A stretch of 64,000 bases of DNA from Paracidovorax citrulli (lineage in GTDB: Bacteria; Pseudomonadota; Gammaproteobacteria; Burkholderiales; Burkholderiaceae_C), in NCBI RefSeq assembly GCF_900100305.1, contig NZ_FNEY01000010.1, positions 1 to 64,000 of the forward strand, given 5' to 3'. This document shows positions 45,117-56,852 of the stretch, one piece after another. Under the pieces are notes generated by a model that did not search any database, was not told the origin of the DNA, and saw only the letters and a list, made by a program, of their open reading frames with translations. The stretch's first letter is position 1; every line of letters begins with the position of its first letter. The position numbers were made by a program, and so were the translations under genes.

Positions 45117-48100
45117 TCACCCCACCCACTTGCGCGCGTTGCGCCAGATGCGCATCCACGGGCTCAGCGCGCTGCGGTCGCCGCTGGTCCAGCTCATCTG
45201 GATGTTGCGGAACACGCGCTCGGGGTGCGGCATCATGGCCGTGAAGCGGCCGTCCGCCGTGGTCACCGCCGTGAGCCCGCCCGCGCTGCCGTTGGGGTTG
45301 AACGGATACTGTTCGGTGGCGGCACCATGGTGGTCCACGAAGCGCATCGCCGCGATCGCCTGGGCGGCATTGCCGCGGCGCGCGAAGTTCGCATAGCCTT
45401 CGCCATGCGCCACGGCGATCGGCAGCCGGCTGCCGGCCATGCCTGCGAAGAACAGGCTGGGGGACTCCAGCACCTCCACCAGCGACAGGCGGGCCTCGAA
45501 GCGCTCGCTCTGGTTTGTGGTGAAGCGCGGCCAGGCGGCAGCGCCAGGGATGATGCCGGCCAGTTCGGCGAACATCTGGCAGCCGTTGCACACGCCCAGG
45601 CCGAAGGTGTCGGCGCGGCCGAAGAAGCCCTGGAACTGCTCCGCCAGCACCGGGTTGAACGTGATCGAGCGCGCCCAGCCGATCCCCGCGCCCAGGGTGT
45701 CGCCGTAGCTGAAGCCGCCGCAGGCGACCACGCCCTTGAAGTCGGCCAGCTTCGCGCGGCCGGCCTGCAGGTCGGTCATGTGCACGTCGTAGGCATCGAA
45801 GCCCGCTTCCGAGAAGGCGTAGGCCATCTCGATGTGCGAGTTCACCCCCTGCTCGCGCAGGATCGCGACCTTCGGCCGCGCGAGGTTCAGGAACGGGGCC
45901 GCCACATCCTCGGCCGGATCGAACGTCAGCGCCACGTGCAGGCCCGGATCGTCGGGCGCACCCGCCGCCGCATGCTCGGCATCGGCACACGCGGGGTTGT
46001 CGCGCTGCTGGCAGATCTTCCAGCTCACGGCATCCCACACCTGGTGCAGGTCGGACAGCGATGCGCTGAACACCGCCTTCACGTCGCGCCAGACCTGCAG
46101 CTCACCCTTGCCCACATCCATGGCGGACGCCGCGGGACGCGTCTTGCCGACGAAGTGGCTGAACTTCGAGAGGCCGTGCTCGCGCAGGGTCTGCATCACC
46201 TCGTTGCGCTCGGCGGTGCGCACCTGCAGCACCACGCCCAGCTCTTCGTTGAACAGCGCCTTGAGCGTCAGCTCCTCGCGGCGCGCGCTCACCTGCTGCG
46301 CCCAGTTCTTGGCGTCGCCCGTTTCCATGCGGCTGTCGGCGATGCCGTCGCCTTCCGTCACCAGCAGGTCGACGTTCAGCGCCACACCCACGTGTCCAGC
46401 GAAGGCCATCTCGGCCACCGCGGCCAGCAGGCCGCCGTCGCTGCGGTCATGGTAGGCCAGGATGCGGCCCTGCGCGCGCAGCGCGTTCACGGCATCCACC
46501 AGCCTCACGAGATCCTGCGCGTCGTCCAGGTCGGGCACCTCGCCGCCCTCCTGGCCCAGCACCTGCGCCAGGATGCTGCCGCCCATGCGGCAACGCCCCT
46601 TGCCCAGGTCGACCAGCACCAGCGTGGTGTCCTCCTCCATGGCGTCAAGCTGCGGCGTCAGCGTGCCGCGCACGTCGGACAGCGTGGCGAACGCGCTCAC
46701 GATCAGGCTCACCGGCGAGGTGACCTTCTGCGCGGCGCCGCCGTCATCCTTCCCGCTACCGGAGGGGCTCGTCCATACGGTGCGCATGGACAGCGAATCC
46801 TTGCCCACCGGAATGCTGATGCCCAGCTGCGGGCACAGCTCCATGCCCACGGTCTTCACGGTGGCGTACAGGTCGGCGTCCTCGCCGGGCTCGCCGCAGG
46901 CCGCCATCCAGTTGGCCGACAGCTTCACGCGCGGCAGCTCGATCGGTGCCGCCAGCAGGTTGGTGATCGCCTCGGCCACGGCCATGCGGCCCGAAGCCGG
47001 CGCGTCGATCGCGGCCAGCGGCGTGCGCTCGCCCATGGACATCGCCTCGCCCGCGAAGCCGCGGTAGTCGGCCAGGGTCACGGCGCAATCGGCCACGGGC
47101 ACCTGCCACGGGCCCACCATCTGGTCGCGGTGCGACAGCCCGCCCACCGTGCGGTCGCCGATGGTGATCAGGAAACGCTTGGAAGCCACCGTGGGGTGCG
47201 CCAGCACGTCGATCACCGCCTTCTGCAGCGACACGCCGGTGAGCTCGATCGGCGCGGCCTCGCGTCGCACCGTCTTGACGTCGCGGTGCATCTTGGGCGG
47301 CTTGCCCAGCAGCACGTCCATGGGCATGTCCACGGGGAATTTCTGGTCGCCGCTCTCCACGGACGTGTCTTCCAGCACCAGCTGGCGCTCGCCCGTGGCC
47401 GTGCCGATCACGGCGAAGGGGCAGCGCTCGCGCTCGCAGAACGCGCGGAAGGTCTCCAGCGACTCGGGCGCGATCGCCAGCACGTAACGCTCCTGGCTCT
47501 CGTTGGACCAGATCTCCTTGGGCGCCAGGCCGGACTCTTCCAGCTGCACGGCCCGCAGGTCGAAGCGCGCGCCGCGGCCGGCGTCGTTGGTCAGTTCGGG
47601 GAAAGCGTTCGAGAGCCCGCCCGCGCCCACGTCGTGGATCGCCAGGATCGGGTTCTGCGCGCCCTGCGCCCAGCAATGGTTGATGACCTCCTGCGCGCGC
47701 CGCTCGATCTCGGGGTTGCCGCGCTGCACCGAGTCGAAATCCAGTTCTGCCGCGTTCGTGCCCGTGGCCATGGAACTGGCCGCGCCGCCCCCCATGCCGA
47801 TGCGCATGCCCGGGCCGCCCAGCTGGATCAGCAGCGTGCCCGCCGGGAATTCGATCTTCGTGGTCAGGCCCGCGTCGATCACGCCCAGGCCGCCCGCGAT
47901 CATGATCGGCTTGTGGTAGCCGCGCCGCACGCCCGCCACGTCCTGCTCGTATTCGCGGAAGTAGCCCAGCAGGTTCGGCCGGCCGAATTCGTTGTTGAAG
48001 GCCGCGCCCCCCAGCGGGCCCTCGACCATGATCTGCAGCGGGCTCGCGATGTGCTCCGGCTTGCCGCCCGCCTCGTCGCTCCAGCCGCCCCAGAGCTTCG

Positions 48101-49160
48101 ATACCGTGAAGCCCGTGAGGCCGGCCTTGGGCTTGGAACCGCGCCCCGTGGCGCCCTCGTCGCGGATCTCGCCGCCCGCGCCCGTGGAAGCGCCGGGAAA
48201 CGGAGAGATCGCCGTCGGGTGGTTGTGCGTTTCCACCTTCATGAGCACGTGGTGCGTGGCCTCGCTCTTGCGGTAGGCGGGCACGTCCTGCGCCGCGCGG
48301 CCCGTGGCGGCCGGCGCGATGAAGCGCTCGACGGTGCTGCCTTCCATGATGGAGGCGTTGTCCGAGTACGCGACGATGGTGTGCTGCGGCGCGAGCTGGT
48401 GGGTGTTGCGGATCATCGCGAACAGGCTCTTGTCCTGTTCCTGGCCGTCGATGGTGAACCGCGCATTGAAGATCTTGTGGCGGCAGTGCTCGCTGTTGGC
48501 CTGCGCGAACATCATCAGCTCGACGTCGGTGGGATTGCGGCGCAGCGACGTGAAGGCATTGACGAGGTAGTCGATCTCGTCGTCCGCCAGGGCCAGGCCC
48601 CAGCGGGTGTTCGCCCCCTCCAGCGCGGCGCGTCCGCCGCCCAGCACGTCCACGAATTCCATGGGCGCCGCGGGCAGTTCGGTGAACAGGTCGGCCGCGC
48701 CGGCACGGTCCCAGAGCACGGATTCCGTCATGCGGTCGTGCAGCAGCGCGGCCACGGCCTGCTTCTGCGCCTCGGTGAGCGCGGGCACGCCGCCCAGCAG
48801 GCCCGGGCGCAGCGACAGCCGGTATTCGGTCACCCGCTCCACGCGGCGCACGTGCAGGCCGCAGTTGCGCACGATGTCGGTGGCCTTGGAGGCCCACGGC
48901 GACACGGTGCCGATGCGCGGCGTGACCACGATGGCGGGGCCGGAATCCGGGCCGGCATAGGGGTCGCCGTAGGTGAGCAGGGCCGCCAGGCGCTCGCGGT
49001 CGGCGGGCGTCGGCTCCGCGTCGGTGGCCACCAGGTGCACGAACCGGGCCGCGATCCCCCCGATGCGGTCGTGGATGGCCTGCAGGCGGGGCAGGAGCTG
49101 CTGGACGCGGAAGGGGCTGAGGGCATTGCTGCCCTCGAACGAGGTAAGGTGCAGGGTCAC
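45117..49160 (-). CDS. purL: phosphoribosylformylglycinamidine synthase (large, single-chain)
   Basis: This 1347-aa ATP-dependent enzyme of purine synthesis starts at GTG 49160 ([14 protein letters not shown]). The order is the N-terminal PurS-like part, linker, two AIRS-like domains ([18 protein letters not shown] with catalytic His; [19 protein letters not shown]; later [20 protein letters not shown]) and the C-terminal glutaminase ([19 protein letters not shown]; nucleophile Cys in [30 protein letters not shown]). Length is the normal size for proteobacterial FGAR-AT. Divergent from map over 205 bp. Confidence 0.97.
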   Translation of the reverse strand: MTLHLTSFEGSNALSPFRVQQLLPRLQAIHDRIGGIAARFVHLVATDAEPTPADRERLAALLTYGDPYAGPDSGPAIVVTPRIGTVSPWASKATDIVRNCGLHVRRVERVTEYRLSLRPGLLGGVPALTEAQKQAVAALLHDRMTESVLWDRAGAADLFTELPAAPMEFVDVLGGGRAALEGANTRWGLALADDEIDYLVNAFTSLRRNPTDVELMMFAQANSEHCRHKIFNARFTIDGQEQDKSLFAMIRNTHQLAPQHTIVAYSDNASIMEGSTVERFIAPAATGRAAQDVPAYRKSEATHHVLMKVETHNHPTAISPFPGASTGAGGEIRDEGATGRGSKPKAGLTGFTVSKLWGGWSDEAGGKPEHIASPLQIMVEGPLGGAAFNNEFGRPNLLGYFREYEQDVAGVRRGYHKPIMIAGGLGVIDAGLTTKIEFPAGTLLIQLGGPGMRIGMGGGAASSMATGTNAAELDFDSVQRGNPEIERRAQEVINHCWAQGAQNPILAIHDVGAGGLSNAFPELTNDAGRGARFDLRAVQLEESGLAPKEIWSNESQERYVLAIAPESLETFRAFCERERCPFAVIGTATGERQLVLEDTSVESGDQKFPVDMPMDVLLGKPPKMHRDVKTVRREAAPIELTGVSLQKAVIDVLAHPTVASKRFLITIGDRTVGGLSHRDQMVGPWQVPVADCAVTLADYRGFAGEAMSMGERTPLAAIDAPASGRMAVAEAITNLLAAPIELPRVKLSANWMAACGEPGEDADLYATVKTVGMELCPQLGISIPVGKDSLSMRTVWTSPSGSGKDDGGAAQKVTSPVSLIVSAFATLSDVRGTLTPQLDAMEEDTTLVLVDLGKGRCRMGGSILAQVLGQEGGEVPDLDDAQDLVRLVDAVNALRAQGRILAYHDRSDGGLLAAVAEMAFAGHVGVALNVDLLVTEGDGIADSRMETGDAKNWAQQVSARREELTLKALFNEELGVVLQVRTAERNEVMQTLREHGLSKFSHFVGKTRPAASAMDVGKGELQVWRDVKAVFSASLSDLHQVWDAVSWKICQQRDNPACADAEHAAAGAPDDPGLHVALTFDPAEDVAAPFLNLARPKVAILREQGVNSHIEMAYAFSEAGFDAYDVHMTDLQAGRAKLADFKGVVACGGFSYGDTLGAGIGWARSITFNPVLAEQFQGFFGRADTFGLGVCNGCQMFAELAGIIPGAAAWPRFTTNQSERFEARLSLVEVLESPSLFFAGMAGSRLPIAVAHGEGYANFARRGNAAQAIAAMRFVDHHGAATEQYPFNPNGSAGGLTAVTTADGRFTAMMPHPERVFRNIQMSWTSGDRSALSPWMRIWRNARKWVG

Positions 49161-49353
49161 TTTGGCGGCCTGTTGCGGGAGATGGGATAGGGCTCGGAGC
49201 GGGAGGCCGCGGCCGGCGGGCGGGGCCGCTGAATGGGGCCTTCCTCCTGGGCGTCGCGGCGCGTTCGGCGCAGCCCGCCATTTTACCGGGCCGGCGGCTT
49301 CGGCTGGCCACCGTTGCCATCGCCCCGTTGAGGCGCCGGACGGCCCCCGATGG

Positions 49354-49359
49354 GATAAT
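49354..49359 (+). promoter_or_regulatory. extended -10 (TGGGATAAT), 6 nt before the map ATG
   Basis: GATAAT with TG at 49351-49352 is followed by CCCGCC and ATG at 49366. The same nonamer precedes rlhA. No Shine-Dalgarno; leaderless start predicted. Confidence 0.5.
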
Positions 49360-49365
49360 CCCGCC

Positions 49366-50181
49366 ATGAGCATCACCATCAAGTCCGCCGAGGAAATCGC
49401 CGGCATGCGCGAAGCCTGCCGCCTGGCTTCGGAAGTGCTGGACTACATCACGCCCCACATCCGTCCCGGCATCACCACGAACGACGTGGACCGGCTCGCC
49501 GCCGAGTGCATGGCCGCGCAGGGCACCATCTCGGCCACCATCGGCTACCAGCCGCCGGGCTACCCGCCCTACCCCAAGTCGCTCTGCACCTCGCTCAACC
49601 ACGTGGTCTGCCACGGGATACCGAACGACAAGCCCCTCAAGAAGGGCGACATCATGAACGTGGACGTCACCGTCATCACCAAGGACGGCTGGTACGGCGA
49701 CAACAGCCGCATGTACCTGATCGGCGACGTCTCCATCGCCGCGAAGCGCCTGTGCCAGCTCACCTTCGAGGCGATGTGGCTGGGCATCCTGCAGGTGAAG
49801 CCGGGAGCGCGCCTGGGCGACATCGGCCACGCCATCCAGAAATTCGCCGAAGGCCACGGCCTGTCTGTCGTGCGCGAATTCTGCGGCCACGGCATCGGCA
49901 AGAAATTCCACGAAGAGCCCCAGGTGCTGCACTACGGCCGCCCCGGCACGCTCGAGGAACTGGTGCCGGGCATGACCTTCACCATCGAGCCCATGCTCAA
50001 CGCCGGCCGCCGCGAGGTCAAGGAGCACGGCAACGACGGCTGGACCATCGTCACCAAGGACCACAGCCTGTCCGCCCAGTGGGAGCACACGGTGCTCGTG
50101 ACCGAAACGGGCTACGAAGTCCTCACCCTGTCGGCCGGTTCTCCCCCGCTGCCTCCGTTCGTCACCGCCGTGAAGACCTGA
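49366..50181 (+). CDS. map: type I methionine aminopeptidase
   Basis: This 271-aa dinuclear metal enzyme removes N-terminal Met from nascent proteins. Motifs: [16 protein letters not shown] (His), DIMNVDVTV and GDNSRMY (metal Asp pair), [14 protein letters not shown] (His), MTFTIEPML and WEHTVLVTE (metal Glu pair). Length is typical. ATG at 49366 sits directly after an extended -10. The glnD gene follows on the same strand. def, which acts before Map on nascent chains, is nearby at 52928 on the other strand. Confidence 0.96.
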   Translation: MSITIKSAEEIAGMREACRLASEVLDYITPHIRPGITTNDVDRLAAECMAAQGTISATIGYQPPGYPPYPKSLCTSLNHVVCHGIPNDKPLKKGDIMNVDVTVITKDGWYGDNSRMYLIGDVSIAAKRLCQLTFEAMWLGILQVKPGARLGDIGHAIQKFAEGHGLSVVREFCGHGIGKKFHEEPQVLHYGRPGTLEELVPGMTFTIEPMLNAGRREVKEHGNDGWTIVTKDHSLSAQWEHTVLVTETGYEVLTLSAGSPPLPPFVTAVKT

Positions 50182-50284
50182 CGGCTGCGCCGGCGCGCAC
50201 AGGCGCAGCATGGTTCTTGCTTGCGGTGCGGCCATGTCCGCCCACCGCTCCACGACGCCCCCATCGCCCCTTTCCCCGCCCGCC

Positions 50285-52891
50285 ATGCCGCCCACGCTTT
50301 CGGAACTCCAGCCCCTGCGCGACGCCTACCGGCAGGACAAGGCCACCCTGCTGGCCAGCCTGCAGTCCAGGGGGGCGTCCACCCGCAGCGTGCGCCCCCT
50401 GCTCGGCAAGCTCTCCGCCCTCGCCGACCGGTTGCTGCGCACCCTGTGGCAAAGGGCCGGCCTGCCGGACACCCTGGCGCTGCTGGCCGTGGGCGGCTAC
50501 GGCCGCGCCCAGTTGTTCCCCTATTCCGACGTGGACGTGCTCGTGCTGCTGCCCGACGGCTTCGAGGCCGCCTGCGAAGGCCCGCTGCGCCCGGCCATCG
50601 AGGCCTTCATCGGCAGCTGCTGGGACGCCGGCCTGGAAATCGGCTCCAGCGTGCGCACCGTGGCCGAATGCCTGACCGAGGCCGCCGCCGACGTGACCGT
50701 GCAGACCTCCCTGCTGGAGGCCCGCCGCATCGTCGGCAGCGCCGCCCTGGTCGCGGATTTCCAGCAGCGCTACGACGCGCAGGTGGACCCGGAGGCCTTC
50801 CTGGTCGCCAAGACCCTGGAAATGCGGCAGCGGCACAACAAATACGAGAACACGCCCTACGCGCTGGAACCCAACTGCAAGGAGTCGCCCGGCGGCCTGC
50901 GCGACCTGCAGACGGTGCTCTGGGTGGCACGGGCCAGCGGCCTGGGCCGCAACTGGAAGGAACTCGCTTCCCACGGCCTCGCCACCGCCTTCGAGGTACG
51001 GCAGATCGAGCGCAACGAAGCCCTGCTGTTCCTCATCCGCGCGCACCTGCATGCCATCGCCGGCCGGCACGAAGACCGGCTCGTCTTCGATCTGCAGACC
51101 GCCGTGGCCGAATCCTTCGGCTACCGCAACCAGGCCGCCGCCGAAGGGCAGCGGCAGCGCCTGCGGGCAAGCGAAAGCCTCATGCGCCGCTACTACTGGG
51201 CGGCCAAGGCCGTCTCGCAGCTCAGCCAGATCCTGCTGCTCAACATCGAGGAACGCATCTCGCCGCCCTCCCACGAACTGCGGCCCATCAACGAGCGCTT
51301 CTACGACAAATCCGGCCTCATCGAGATCGCCAGCGACGACCTCTACCACCGCGAGCCCCACGCCATCCTGGAAACCTTCCTGCTCTACGAAACCGAGGAA
51401 GGACTGAAGGACCTGTCGGTGCGCACGCTGCGCGCGCTCTACAACGCCCGCGGCGTCATGGACGCCGCCTTCCGGCGCGACCCCGTCAACCGGCAGCAGT
51501 TCCTGCGCATACTCCAGCAGCCCGTGGGCATCACCCACGCCATGCGGCTCATGAACCAGACGTCGGTGCTGGGCCGCTACCTCTGGCCCTTCCGGCGCAT
51601 CGTCGGGCAGATGCAGCACGACCTCTTCCACGTCTACACCGTGGACCAGCACATCCTCATGGTGCTGCGCAACGTGCGTCGCTTCTTCATGCCCGAGCAT
51701 GCGCACGAATACCCCTTCTGCTCGCAGCTCGCCGGCGGCTGGGACAAGCCCTGGCTGCTGTACCTCGCGGCCCTCTTCCACGACATCGGCAAGGGCCGCG
51801 GCGGCGACCACTCGCGCATCGGCGCCGAGGAAGTGCGCCACTTCTGCCGCCAGCACGGCGTGGCCGCGGAAGACGCCGCGCTGGTCGAATTCCTGGTCGC
51901 CGAGCACCTCGCCATGAGCCAGGTGGCGCAGAAGCAGGACCTCACCGACCCCGACGTCATCGCCGCCTTCGCCCGCCGCGTGGGCAGCGAGCGCCGGCTG
52001 ACCGCCCTGTACCTGCTCACCGTCGCGGACATCCGCGGCACCAGCCCGAAGGTCTGGAACGCCTGGAAAGGCAAGCTGCTGGAGGACCTCTATCGCGCCA
52101 CGCTGCGCACGCTGGGCGGGCGCGCGCCGGACGCCGCCGCCGAGGTCGAGGCCCGCAAGCGCGAAGCGCTGGTCCTGCTCGCGCTCAACGCCCAGCCCTT
52201 CGAGGGCCACAAGAAGCTCTGGGACACGCTGGATGTCGGCTACTTCATGCGGCACGAGGCGGCAGACATCGCTTGGCACGCGCGCCACATGGCCCGCCAC
52301 GTGGGCGCGGGACGCTCGGTCGTCCGCGCCCGGCAGTCCCTGGCCGGCGAAGGCCTGCAGGTGGCCGTGTACGCCCCCGACCAGCCGGATCTCTTCGCGC
52401 GCATCTGCGGCTATTTCGACCGCGCGGGATTCAGCATCCTGGACGCGCGCGTGCACACCGCCAGCAACGGCCACGCGCTCGACACCTTCCAGATCGTCGC
52501 ACCGGAGCAGGCCGGCCACTACCGCGAACTCACCCACATGGTCGAGAGCGAACTCGCGCGCACTATCGAGGAAGGCGGAGCGCTGCCCGAACCCGGCCGC
52601 AAGCGCGTCTCGCGCCGGGTCAAGAGCTTTCCCATCACCCCGCGCGTGGCCCTGCGGCCGGACGAGAAGGCCCAGCGCTGGATCCTGCACATCTCCGCCA
52701 GCGACCGCGCCGGCCTGCTCTACCTGGTCGCGCGCGTGCTCTCGCGCCACCACCTCAACGTGCAACTCGCCAAGGTGAGCACGCTGGGCGAGCGCGTGGA
52801 AGACACCTTCCTCATCCAGGGCCCGGAACTGCAGCACAACGCGCGGCAGATCCAGATCGAGACCGAACTGCTGGAAGCGCTGTCGGGCTGA
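50285..52891 (+). CDS. glnD: bifunctional uridylyltransferase/uridylyl-removing enzyme GlnD
   Basis: This 868-aa nitrogen sensor modifies PII protein. The N-terminal nucleotidyltransferase has [18 protein letters not shown] (GG..R..L.P.SDxD). The HD domain has [20 protein letters not shown]. Two ACT domains are at the C terminus ([19 protein letters not shown] and [19 protein letters not shown]), which sense glutamine. The start is uncertain: in-frame ATG codons at 50210, 50234 and 50285 all lack a strong ribosome site; 50285 gives the most conserved length. It converges with def. Confidence 0.95.
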   Translation: MPPTLSELQPLRDAYRQDKATLLASLQSRGASTRSVRPLLGKLSALADRLLRTLWQRAGLPDTLALLAVGGYGRAQLFPYSDVDVLVLLPDGFEAACEGPLRPAIEAFIGSCWDAGLEIGSSVRTVAECLTEAAADVTVQTSLLEARRIVGSAALVADFQQRYDAQVDPEAFLVAKTLEMRQRHNKYENTPYALEPNCKESPGGLRDLQTVLWVARASGLGRNWKELASHGLATAFEVRQIERNEALLFLIRAHLHAIAGRHEDRLVFDLQTAVAESFGYRNQAAAEGQRQRLRASESLMRRYYWAAKAVSQLSQILLLNIEERISPPSHELRPINERFYDKSGLIEIASDDLYHREPHAILETFLLYETEEGLKDLSVRTLRALYNARGVMDAAFRRDPVNRQQFLRILQQPVGITHAMRLMNQTSVLGRYLWPFRRIVGQMQHDLFHVYTVDQHILMVLRNVRRFFMPEHAHEYPFCSQLAGGWDKPWLLYLAALFHDIGKGRGGDHSRIGAEEVRHFCRQHGVAAEDAALVEFLVAEHLAMSQVAQKQDLTDPDVIAAFARRVGSERRLTALYLLTVADIRGTSPKVWNAWKGKLLEDLYRATLRTLGGRAPDAAAEVEARKREALVLLALNAQPFEGHKKLWDTLDVGYFMRHEAADIAWHARHMARHVGAGRSVVRARQSLAGEGLQVAVYAPDQPDLFARICGYFDRAGFSILDARVHTASNGHALDTFQIVAPEQAGHYRELTHMVESELARTIEEGGALPEPGRKRVSRRVKSFPITPRVALRPDEKAQRWILHISASDRAGLLYLVARVLSRHHLNVQLAKVSTLGERVEDTFLIQGPELQHNARQIQIETELLEALSG

Positions 52892-52927
52892 GCCACCGCC
52901 CGGCAGCCGGGGAGGCGACCCAGCGCG

Positions 52928-53467
52928 TCAGTCGTCCTCGTGCTCCGCGATGTCCGGGAACAGCACGTCCGCATAGCCGAAGCGCGAGAAGTCGCGGATG
53001 CGCATCGGGTACAGCTTGCCCACTAGGTGGTCGCACTCGTGCTGCACCACCCGGGCATGGAAGCCTTCCACCGTGCGGTCGATCGGCGCGCCGTGCTCGT
53101 CGAAGCCCCTGTAGTGGATGCGTGACCAGCGCGGCACCACGCCCCGCAGCCCCGGCACGGACAGGCACCCCTCCCAGTCTTCCTCCTCCTCGCCGCCCAG
53201 CGGCGTGATCCGCGGGTTCACCAGCACCGTGGGCGGCACCAGCGGCCGGTCGGGGTAGCGCGGATTGCGCTCCTCCGATCCGAAGATCACCACCTGCAGG
53301 TCCACCCCGATCTGCGGCGCGGCGAGGCCCGCGCCGTTCACCGCGCGCATGGTGTCCCGCATGTCCTGCACCAGTTGCAGCAGCGAAGGCGTGCCGAATT
53401 CGGCGACGGGCCGGGCGGTGCGCAGAAGACGCTCGTCGCCCATCTTGAGGATGTCGTGGATGGCCAT
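52928..53467 (-). CDS. def: peptide deformylase
   Basis: This 179-aa metalloenzyme removes the formyl group from N-terminal formyl-Met. All three signature motifs are seen: [10 protein letters not shown] (motif 1), EGCLSVPG with the metal Cys (motif 2) and QHECDHLVG with the metal His pair and catalytic Glu (motif 3; HECDH instead of the more common HEFDH). A four-Glu insertion ([11 protein letters not shown]) precedes motif 2. Divergent from the DUF454 gene. Confidence 0.96.
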   Translation of the reverse strand: MAIHDILKMGDERLLRTARPVAEFGTPSLLQLVQDMRDTMRAVNGAGLAAPQIGVDLQVVIFGSEERNPRYPDRPLVPPTVLVNPRITPLGGEEEEDWEGCLSVPGLRGVVPRWSRIHYRGFDEHGAPIDRTVEGFHARVVQHECDHLVGKLYPMRIRDFSRFGYADVLFPDIAEHEDD

Positions 53468-53564
53468 GTAGAAAGCTCGCGAAGTGGGCGGCGGCGCGGA
53501 TCGCCGCCGGTCGGGGGGGACGCGCAGCATATCGCCCCTGCCCATCGGCAGGCACAATCGCCCC

Positions 53565-53978
53565 ATGCCCGCACCGCCGACGGATCCCCTGCCCCCGCCT
53601 CCCGCGCATGCGCCGCTGCCGGCGCCGGTGCGCTGGCTGCTGCTGGCGTTCGCGGCGTTCAGCCTGGGCCTGGGCATCGTCGGCATCTTCGTGCCCGGCC
53701 TGCCCACCACGGTTTTCGTCCTCATGGCCGGCTGGGCGGCCGCGCGCAGTTCGCCGCGGCTGCATGCCTGGCTGTGGCGGCATCCGCTCTTCGGCTCCAT
53801 GCTGCGCAACTGGGCCGATGGCGGCCGCGTCAGCCGCCGCGCGAAATGGAGCGCCACGGCCATGATGGCGCTTTGCGGCGCCGTGCTCGTGGTCAGCTCC
53901 GCGCCGCGGTGGGTGGCCATCGGCGCATCGGCTTGCATGGCCGGCGTGCTGGTCTGGCTCTGGTGCCGCCCCGAGTGA
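53565..53978 (+). CDS. DUF454 (YbaN-like) small membrane protein
   Basis: This 137-aa protein has a Pro-rich N terminus (about 25 residues), then [32 protein letters not shown], the DUF454 signature LGxxGIxxPGLPTTPF, followed by [15 protein letters not shown] and a second hydrophobic region at the C terminus. Family function is unknown. CACAAT lies 6 nt before the ATG at 53565, without a Shine-Dalgarno. The tRNA-Asn genes follow downstream. Confidence 0.85.
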   Translation: MPAPPTDPLPPPPAHAPLPAPVRWLLLAFAAFSLGLGIVGIFVPGLPTTVFVLMAGWAAARSSPRLHAWLWRHPLFGSMLRNWADGGRVSRRAKWSATAMMALCGAVLVVSSAPRWVAIGASACMAGVLVWLWCRPE

Positions 53979-54029
53979 ACTCTTTTGTCGTGGACATGCG
54001 AGTTTCCCGATCTGGCCGTTTTTTGTGTA

Positions 54030-54035
54030 TATAAT
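54030..54035 (+). promoter_or_regulatory. -10 box (TATAAT) of the tRNA-Asn pair
   Basis: A perfect TATAAT within GTATATAATCTAAG lies 11 nt before the first tRNA, in an AT-rich patch. No clear -35 at 17 nt spacing was identified. Confidence 0.6.
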
Positions 54036-54046
54036 CTAAGTCTTGT

Positions 54047-54122
54047 TCCTCGATAGCTCAGTCGGTAGAGCGCCGGACTGTTAATCCGTAGGTCCCTGGT
54101 TCGAGCCCAGGTCGAGGAGCCA
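54047..54122 (+). tRNA. tRNA-Asn (GTT), copy 1
   Basis: 76 nt including encoded CCA. The acceptor stem TCCTCGA pairs with TCGAGGA; the D arm contains AGCTCAGTCGGTAGAGC; the anticodon loop CTGTTAATC reads GTT (Asn); the T arm has GGTTCGAGCC. The cloverleaf is complete. Confidence 0.97.
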
Positions 54123-54181
54123 AGAAGTTTTTGCAGCGGGCACTGCAACCGGACAAGGCCCGCTTACATTCGAAAAGTCAT

Positions 54182-54257
54182 TCCTCGATAGCTCAGTCGG
54201 TAGAGCGCCGGACTGTTAATCCGTAGGTCCCTGGTTCGAGCCCAGGTCGAGGAGCCA
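54182..54257 (+). tRNA. tRNA-Asn (GTT), copy 2, identical
   Basis: Identical over all 76 nt to the copy 59 nt upstream, also with encoded CCA. The same promoter probably serves both; a hairpin with T-run follows directly. Confidence 0.97.
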
Positions 54258-54262
54258 CATCA

Positions 54263-54294
54263 AAGGCCACCCCCAGGGGTGGCCTTTTTATTTT
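54263..54294 (+). terminator. intrinsic terminator of the tRNA-Asn operon
   Basis: The stem AGGCCACCCC / GGGGTGGCCT is followed by TTTTATTTT on plus, 6 nt after the second tRNA. Confidence 0.85.
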
Positions 54295-54355
54295 CCGTGC
54301 CAACGGCCTCCCCGGCATCGGCAGTACGCGGCGCGACCTGGCGCTGGAGCGCACA

Positions 54356-55153
54356 ATGGCACTCCAGCATCCCGCCGCCCATCTGCACGCCATGCCCTCG
54401 CCCGCCCCGCTCGCCTGGCTCGAACCCGACGACCCCTTCCCGCCCGCCGAACACGCATGGGGGCCGGAGGATCCTGCCCCCGGCCTGCTCGCGGCCGGCG
54501 GGGCGCTCGATACGGCGCACCTGCGCCAGGCCTATGCCCAGGGCATCTTCCCGTGGTTCAGCGCGGGGCAGCCCATCCTCTGGTGGAGCCCGGACCCGCG
54601 CATGGTCCTCGCGGTGGAATCGTTCCGCCTGCACCGGTCGCTGCGGCGCACCCTGCAGCGCTTCCGCACGTCTCCCGGCTGCGAGATCCGCGTGGACCAC
54701 AGCTTCCCGGACGTGATCCGCGCCTGCGCGCAAACGCCGCGCGGCGGCCAGCACGGCACCTGGATCGTGCCGGACATGATCGCCGCCTACGAGGAGTTCC
54801 ACCGCGCGGGCCATGCCCACAGCATCGAGACCTGGCAGGACGGCCGGCTGGTGGGCGGCCTCTACTGCATCGGCATCGGCCGGGCGGTCTTCGGCGAGTC
54901 CATGTTCGCCCATGCCACCGATGCCTCCAAGATCGCCCTGGCGGCGCTCGTCTGCCTGTGCCGCCGCCACGGGGCGGAATGGATCGACTGCCAGCAGAAC
55001 ACCGCCCACCTCGCCTCGCTGGGCGCCCGGGAAATCCCGCGCGAGCGCTTCCTGCGCAACGTGCAAGCCGCCACCGCCCTGGCACCGATCACCTGGCGCT
55101 TCGAATCCTTATACTGGGACGCATTGCTGCCCCCTTCGCCCGGCCCGCAATGA
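54356..55153 (+). CDS. aat: leucyl/phenylalanyl-tRNA-protein transferase
   Basis: This 265-aa N-end rule enzyme transfers Leu or Phe to N-terminal Arg/Lys of substrates for ClpAP. Typical pieces: [60 protein letters not shown] and [20 protein letters not shown] at 54356 has GGAG 6 nt upstream; a second ATG at 54392 would give 253 aa. The 3' end overlaps the bpt ATG (ATGA at 55150-55153). Confidence 0.96.
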   Translation: MALQHPAAHLHAMPSPAPLAWLEPDDPFPPAEHAWGPEDPAPGLLAAGGALDTAHLRQAYAQGIFPWFSAGQPILWWSPDPRMVLAVESFRLHRSLRRTLQRFRTSPGCEIRVDHSFPDVIRACAQTPRGGQHGTWIVPDMIAAYEEFHRAGHAHSIETWQDGRLVGGLYCIGIGRAVFGESMFAHATDASKIALAALVCLCRRHGAEWIDCQQNTAHLASLGAREIPRERFLRNVQAATALAPITWRFESLYWDALLPPSPGPQ

Positions 55154-55887
55154 CGCAACTCAACGACCTTCCGCTGCAGACCCTGCAGTTCTACGCGACG
55201 GCCCCCTACCCGTGCAGCTACCTGCCGGACCGGCAGGCCCGGTCCCAGGTCGCCACGCCCAGCCACCTGATCCAGAGCGACGTGTATTCCGACCTGGTGG
55301 CGCGCGGATTCCGCCGCAGCGGCATGTTCACCTACCGCCCCTATTGCGACGGCTGCCAGGCCTGCACCCCGCTGCGCGTACTGGCGGGCGAGTTCCGGCC
55401 CGACCGCAGCCAGCGCCGGGCCTGGAAACAGCACAGCATCCTGCAGACCCGCGTGCTGCGACTGTGCTACGAGCCGGAGCACTACCAGCTCTATCTCCAC
55501 TACCAGCGCGCCCGCCATTCCGGCGGCGGCATGGACCACGACAGCATCGACCAGTACACGCAGTTCCTGCTGCAGAGCCGGGTGAATTCGCGCCTCGTCG
55601 AATTCCGCGATCCGGCGCCCGACGGCGAAACCGGCACGCTGCGCATGGTGTCCATCCTCGACGTGCTGGACGACGGCCTTTCGGCCGTCTATACCTTCTA
55701 CGACCCCGATCCGGACTGCAGCTACGGCACCTTCAACGTGCTCTGGCAGATCGAGCAGGCCCGCACGCTCGGCCTGGCACACGTCTATCTGGGCTACTGG
55801 ATCGCCGAGAGCGCCAAGATGAACTACAAGTCGCGCTTCCACCCGCACGAACTGCGGGTGCACGGCGAGTGGCAGCGCGGCACCTGA
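55150..55887 (+). CDS. bpt: aspartate/glutamate leucyltransferase (Bpt/Ate1-like)
   Basis: This 245-aa protein of the arginyltransferase fold adds Leu to N-terminal Asp or Glu (bacterial Bpt). The N-terminal [20 protein letters not shown] and the Cys cluster [16 protein letters not shown] are diagnostic. The C-terminal [18 protein letters not shown] is the conserved catalytic segment. It is translationally coupled to aat, so both arms of the N-end rule are encoded together. Confidence 0.95.
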   Translation: MTQLNDLPLQTLQFYATAPYPCSYLPDRQARSQVATPSHLIQSDVYSDLVARGFRRSGMFTYRPYCDGCQACTPLRVLAGEFRPDRSQRRAWKQHSILQTRVLRLCYEPEHYQLYLHYQRARHSGGGMDHDSIDQYTQFLLQSRVNSRLVEFRDPAPDGETGTLRMVSILDVLDDGLSAVYTFYDPDPDCSYGTFNVLWQIEQARTLGLAHVYLGYWIAESAKMNYKSRFHPHELRVHGEWQRGT

Positions 55888-55950
55888 GCTTCCGCGCCGC
55901 GGCTGAATTTCATAGGATAAAATTCCCGGACATTGCCTTGGCCGAGAACC

Positions 55951-56763
55951 ATGAAAAAAGACGACGCAGGCGCCTCCTCCAAACCCAGTGTCCAGGTGCT
56001 GGAGCGCATGTTCACCCTCATCGACGTGCTCGCCTCGCGGGAAGAAGCCATTCCCCTGAAGGAAATCAGCGAGAAGACGGGGCTGCATCCCTCCACCGCG
56101 CACCGCATCCTCAACGACCTGTCCCTCGGCCGCTTCGTGGACCGGCCCGAATCGGGCAGCTACCGGCTCGGCATGCGGCTCCTGGAACTGGGCAACCTCG
56201 TCAAGGCCCGGTTGAACGTGCGGGACGCCGCGCTCCTGCCCATGCGCAGCCTGCACAAGCTGACCCAGCAGCCTGTCAACCTCAGCATGCGCCAGGGCGA
56301 CGAGATCGTCTATGTCGAGCGGGCCTACAGCGAGCGCTCCGGCATGCAGGTGGTCCGCGCCATAGGCGGCCGCGCGCCCCTGCACCTGACATCCACCGGC
56401 AAGCTGTTCCTGGCTGTGGACGATCCGCAGCGCGTGCGCGCCTATGCCGTGCGCACCGGGCTGGCAGGCCACACGCGCAACAGCATCACCCAGTTGCCCC
56501 AGCTGGAGCGTGAACTGGGCCAGGCCCGGCAGTACGGCATCGCCCGCGACAACGAGGAACTGGAACTGGGCGTGCGCTGCATGGCGGCCGGCGTGTTCGA
56601 CGACCAGGGCCAGCTCGTCGCCGGCCTGTCCATTTCCGCCCCGGCCGACCGCCTGGACGAGAACTGGCTGCCCAAGCTGCAGGCCACCGCGGACGAGATC
56701 TCCGCGGCACTGGGCTATGACCGCGACCGGGCCCGGAAGGCCGCCGGCTCGTCGCACCGGTAG
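55951..56763 (+). CDS. IclR-family transcriptional regulator
   Basis: This 270-aa regulator has an N-terminal winged helix-turn-helix (VQVLERMFTLIDVLASR; IPLKEISEKTGLHPSTAHRIL) and a C-terminal effector domain (VNLSMRQGDEIVYVERAYS; RAPLHLTSTGKLFLA; GVRCMAAGVFDDQGQLVAGLSIS). ATG at 55951 is used. A GATAAA hexamer at 55914-55919 may be its -10. The regulon is unknown; no catabolic genes are adjacent. Confidence 0.92.
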   Translation: MKKDDAGASSKPSVQVLERMFTLIDVLASREEAIPLKEISEKTGLHPSTAHRILNDLSLGRFVDRPESGSYRLGMRLLELGNLVKARLNVRDAALLPMRSLHKLTQQPVNLSMRQGDEIVYVERAYSERSGMQVVRAIGGRAPLHLTSTGKLFLAVDDPQRVRAYAVRTGLAGHTRNSITQLPQLERELGQARQYGIARDNEELELGVRCMAAGVFDDQGQLVAGLSISAPADRLDENWLPKLQATADEISAALGYDRDRARKAAGSSHR

Positions 56764-56776
56764 AGCCTCGATGACA

Positions 56777-56805
56777 AAGGCCATGCGCCGGTGAGCGCAT
56801 GGCCT
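56777..56805. terminator. hairpin between convergent iclR-type and PBP7-type genes
   Basis: The stem AGGCCATGCGC / GCGCATGGCCT has a 6-nt loop. On minus it is followed by TTTGTCATC, so it mainly serves the endopeptidase gene; on plus no T-run follows. Confidence 0.5.
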
Positions 56806-56852
56806 GGGGATGCCGGGAGTTTCCCGCCGTGCAAGGCGGAATCCCGCGGGGG

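Noticed and set aside
45225..49190. 1321-codon plus-strand frame opposite purL
   Set aside because: Antisense frame with Arg/His/Gly-rich composition and no recognisable motif; purL on minus is fully conserved.
50162..52837. 891-codon minus-strand frame opposite glnD
   Set aside because: Antisense shadow; glnD motifs on plus are complete and the minus product has no family character.
54047..54257. Tandem tRNA-Asn as an integration (att) site
   Set aside because: The two copies are complete with a shared promoter and terminator; there is no integrase or foreign DNA between or next to them.
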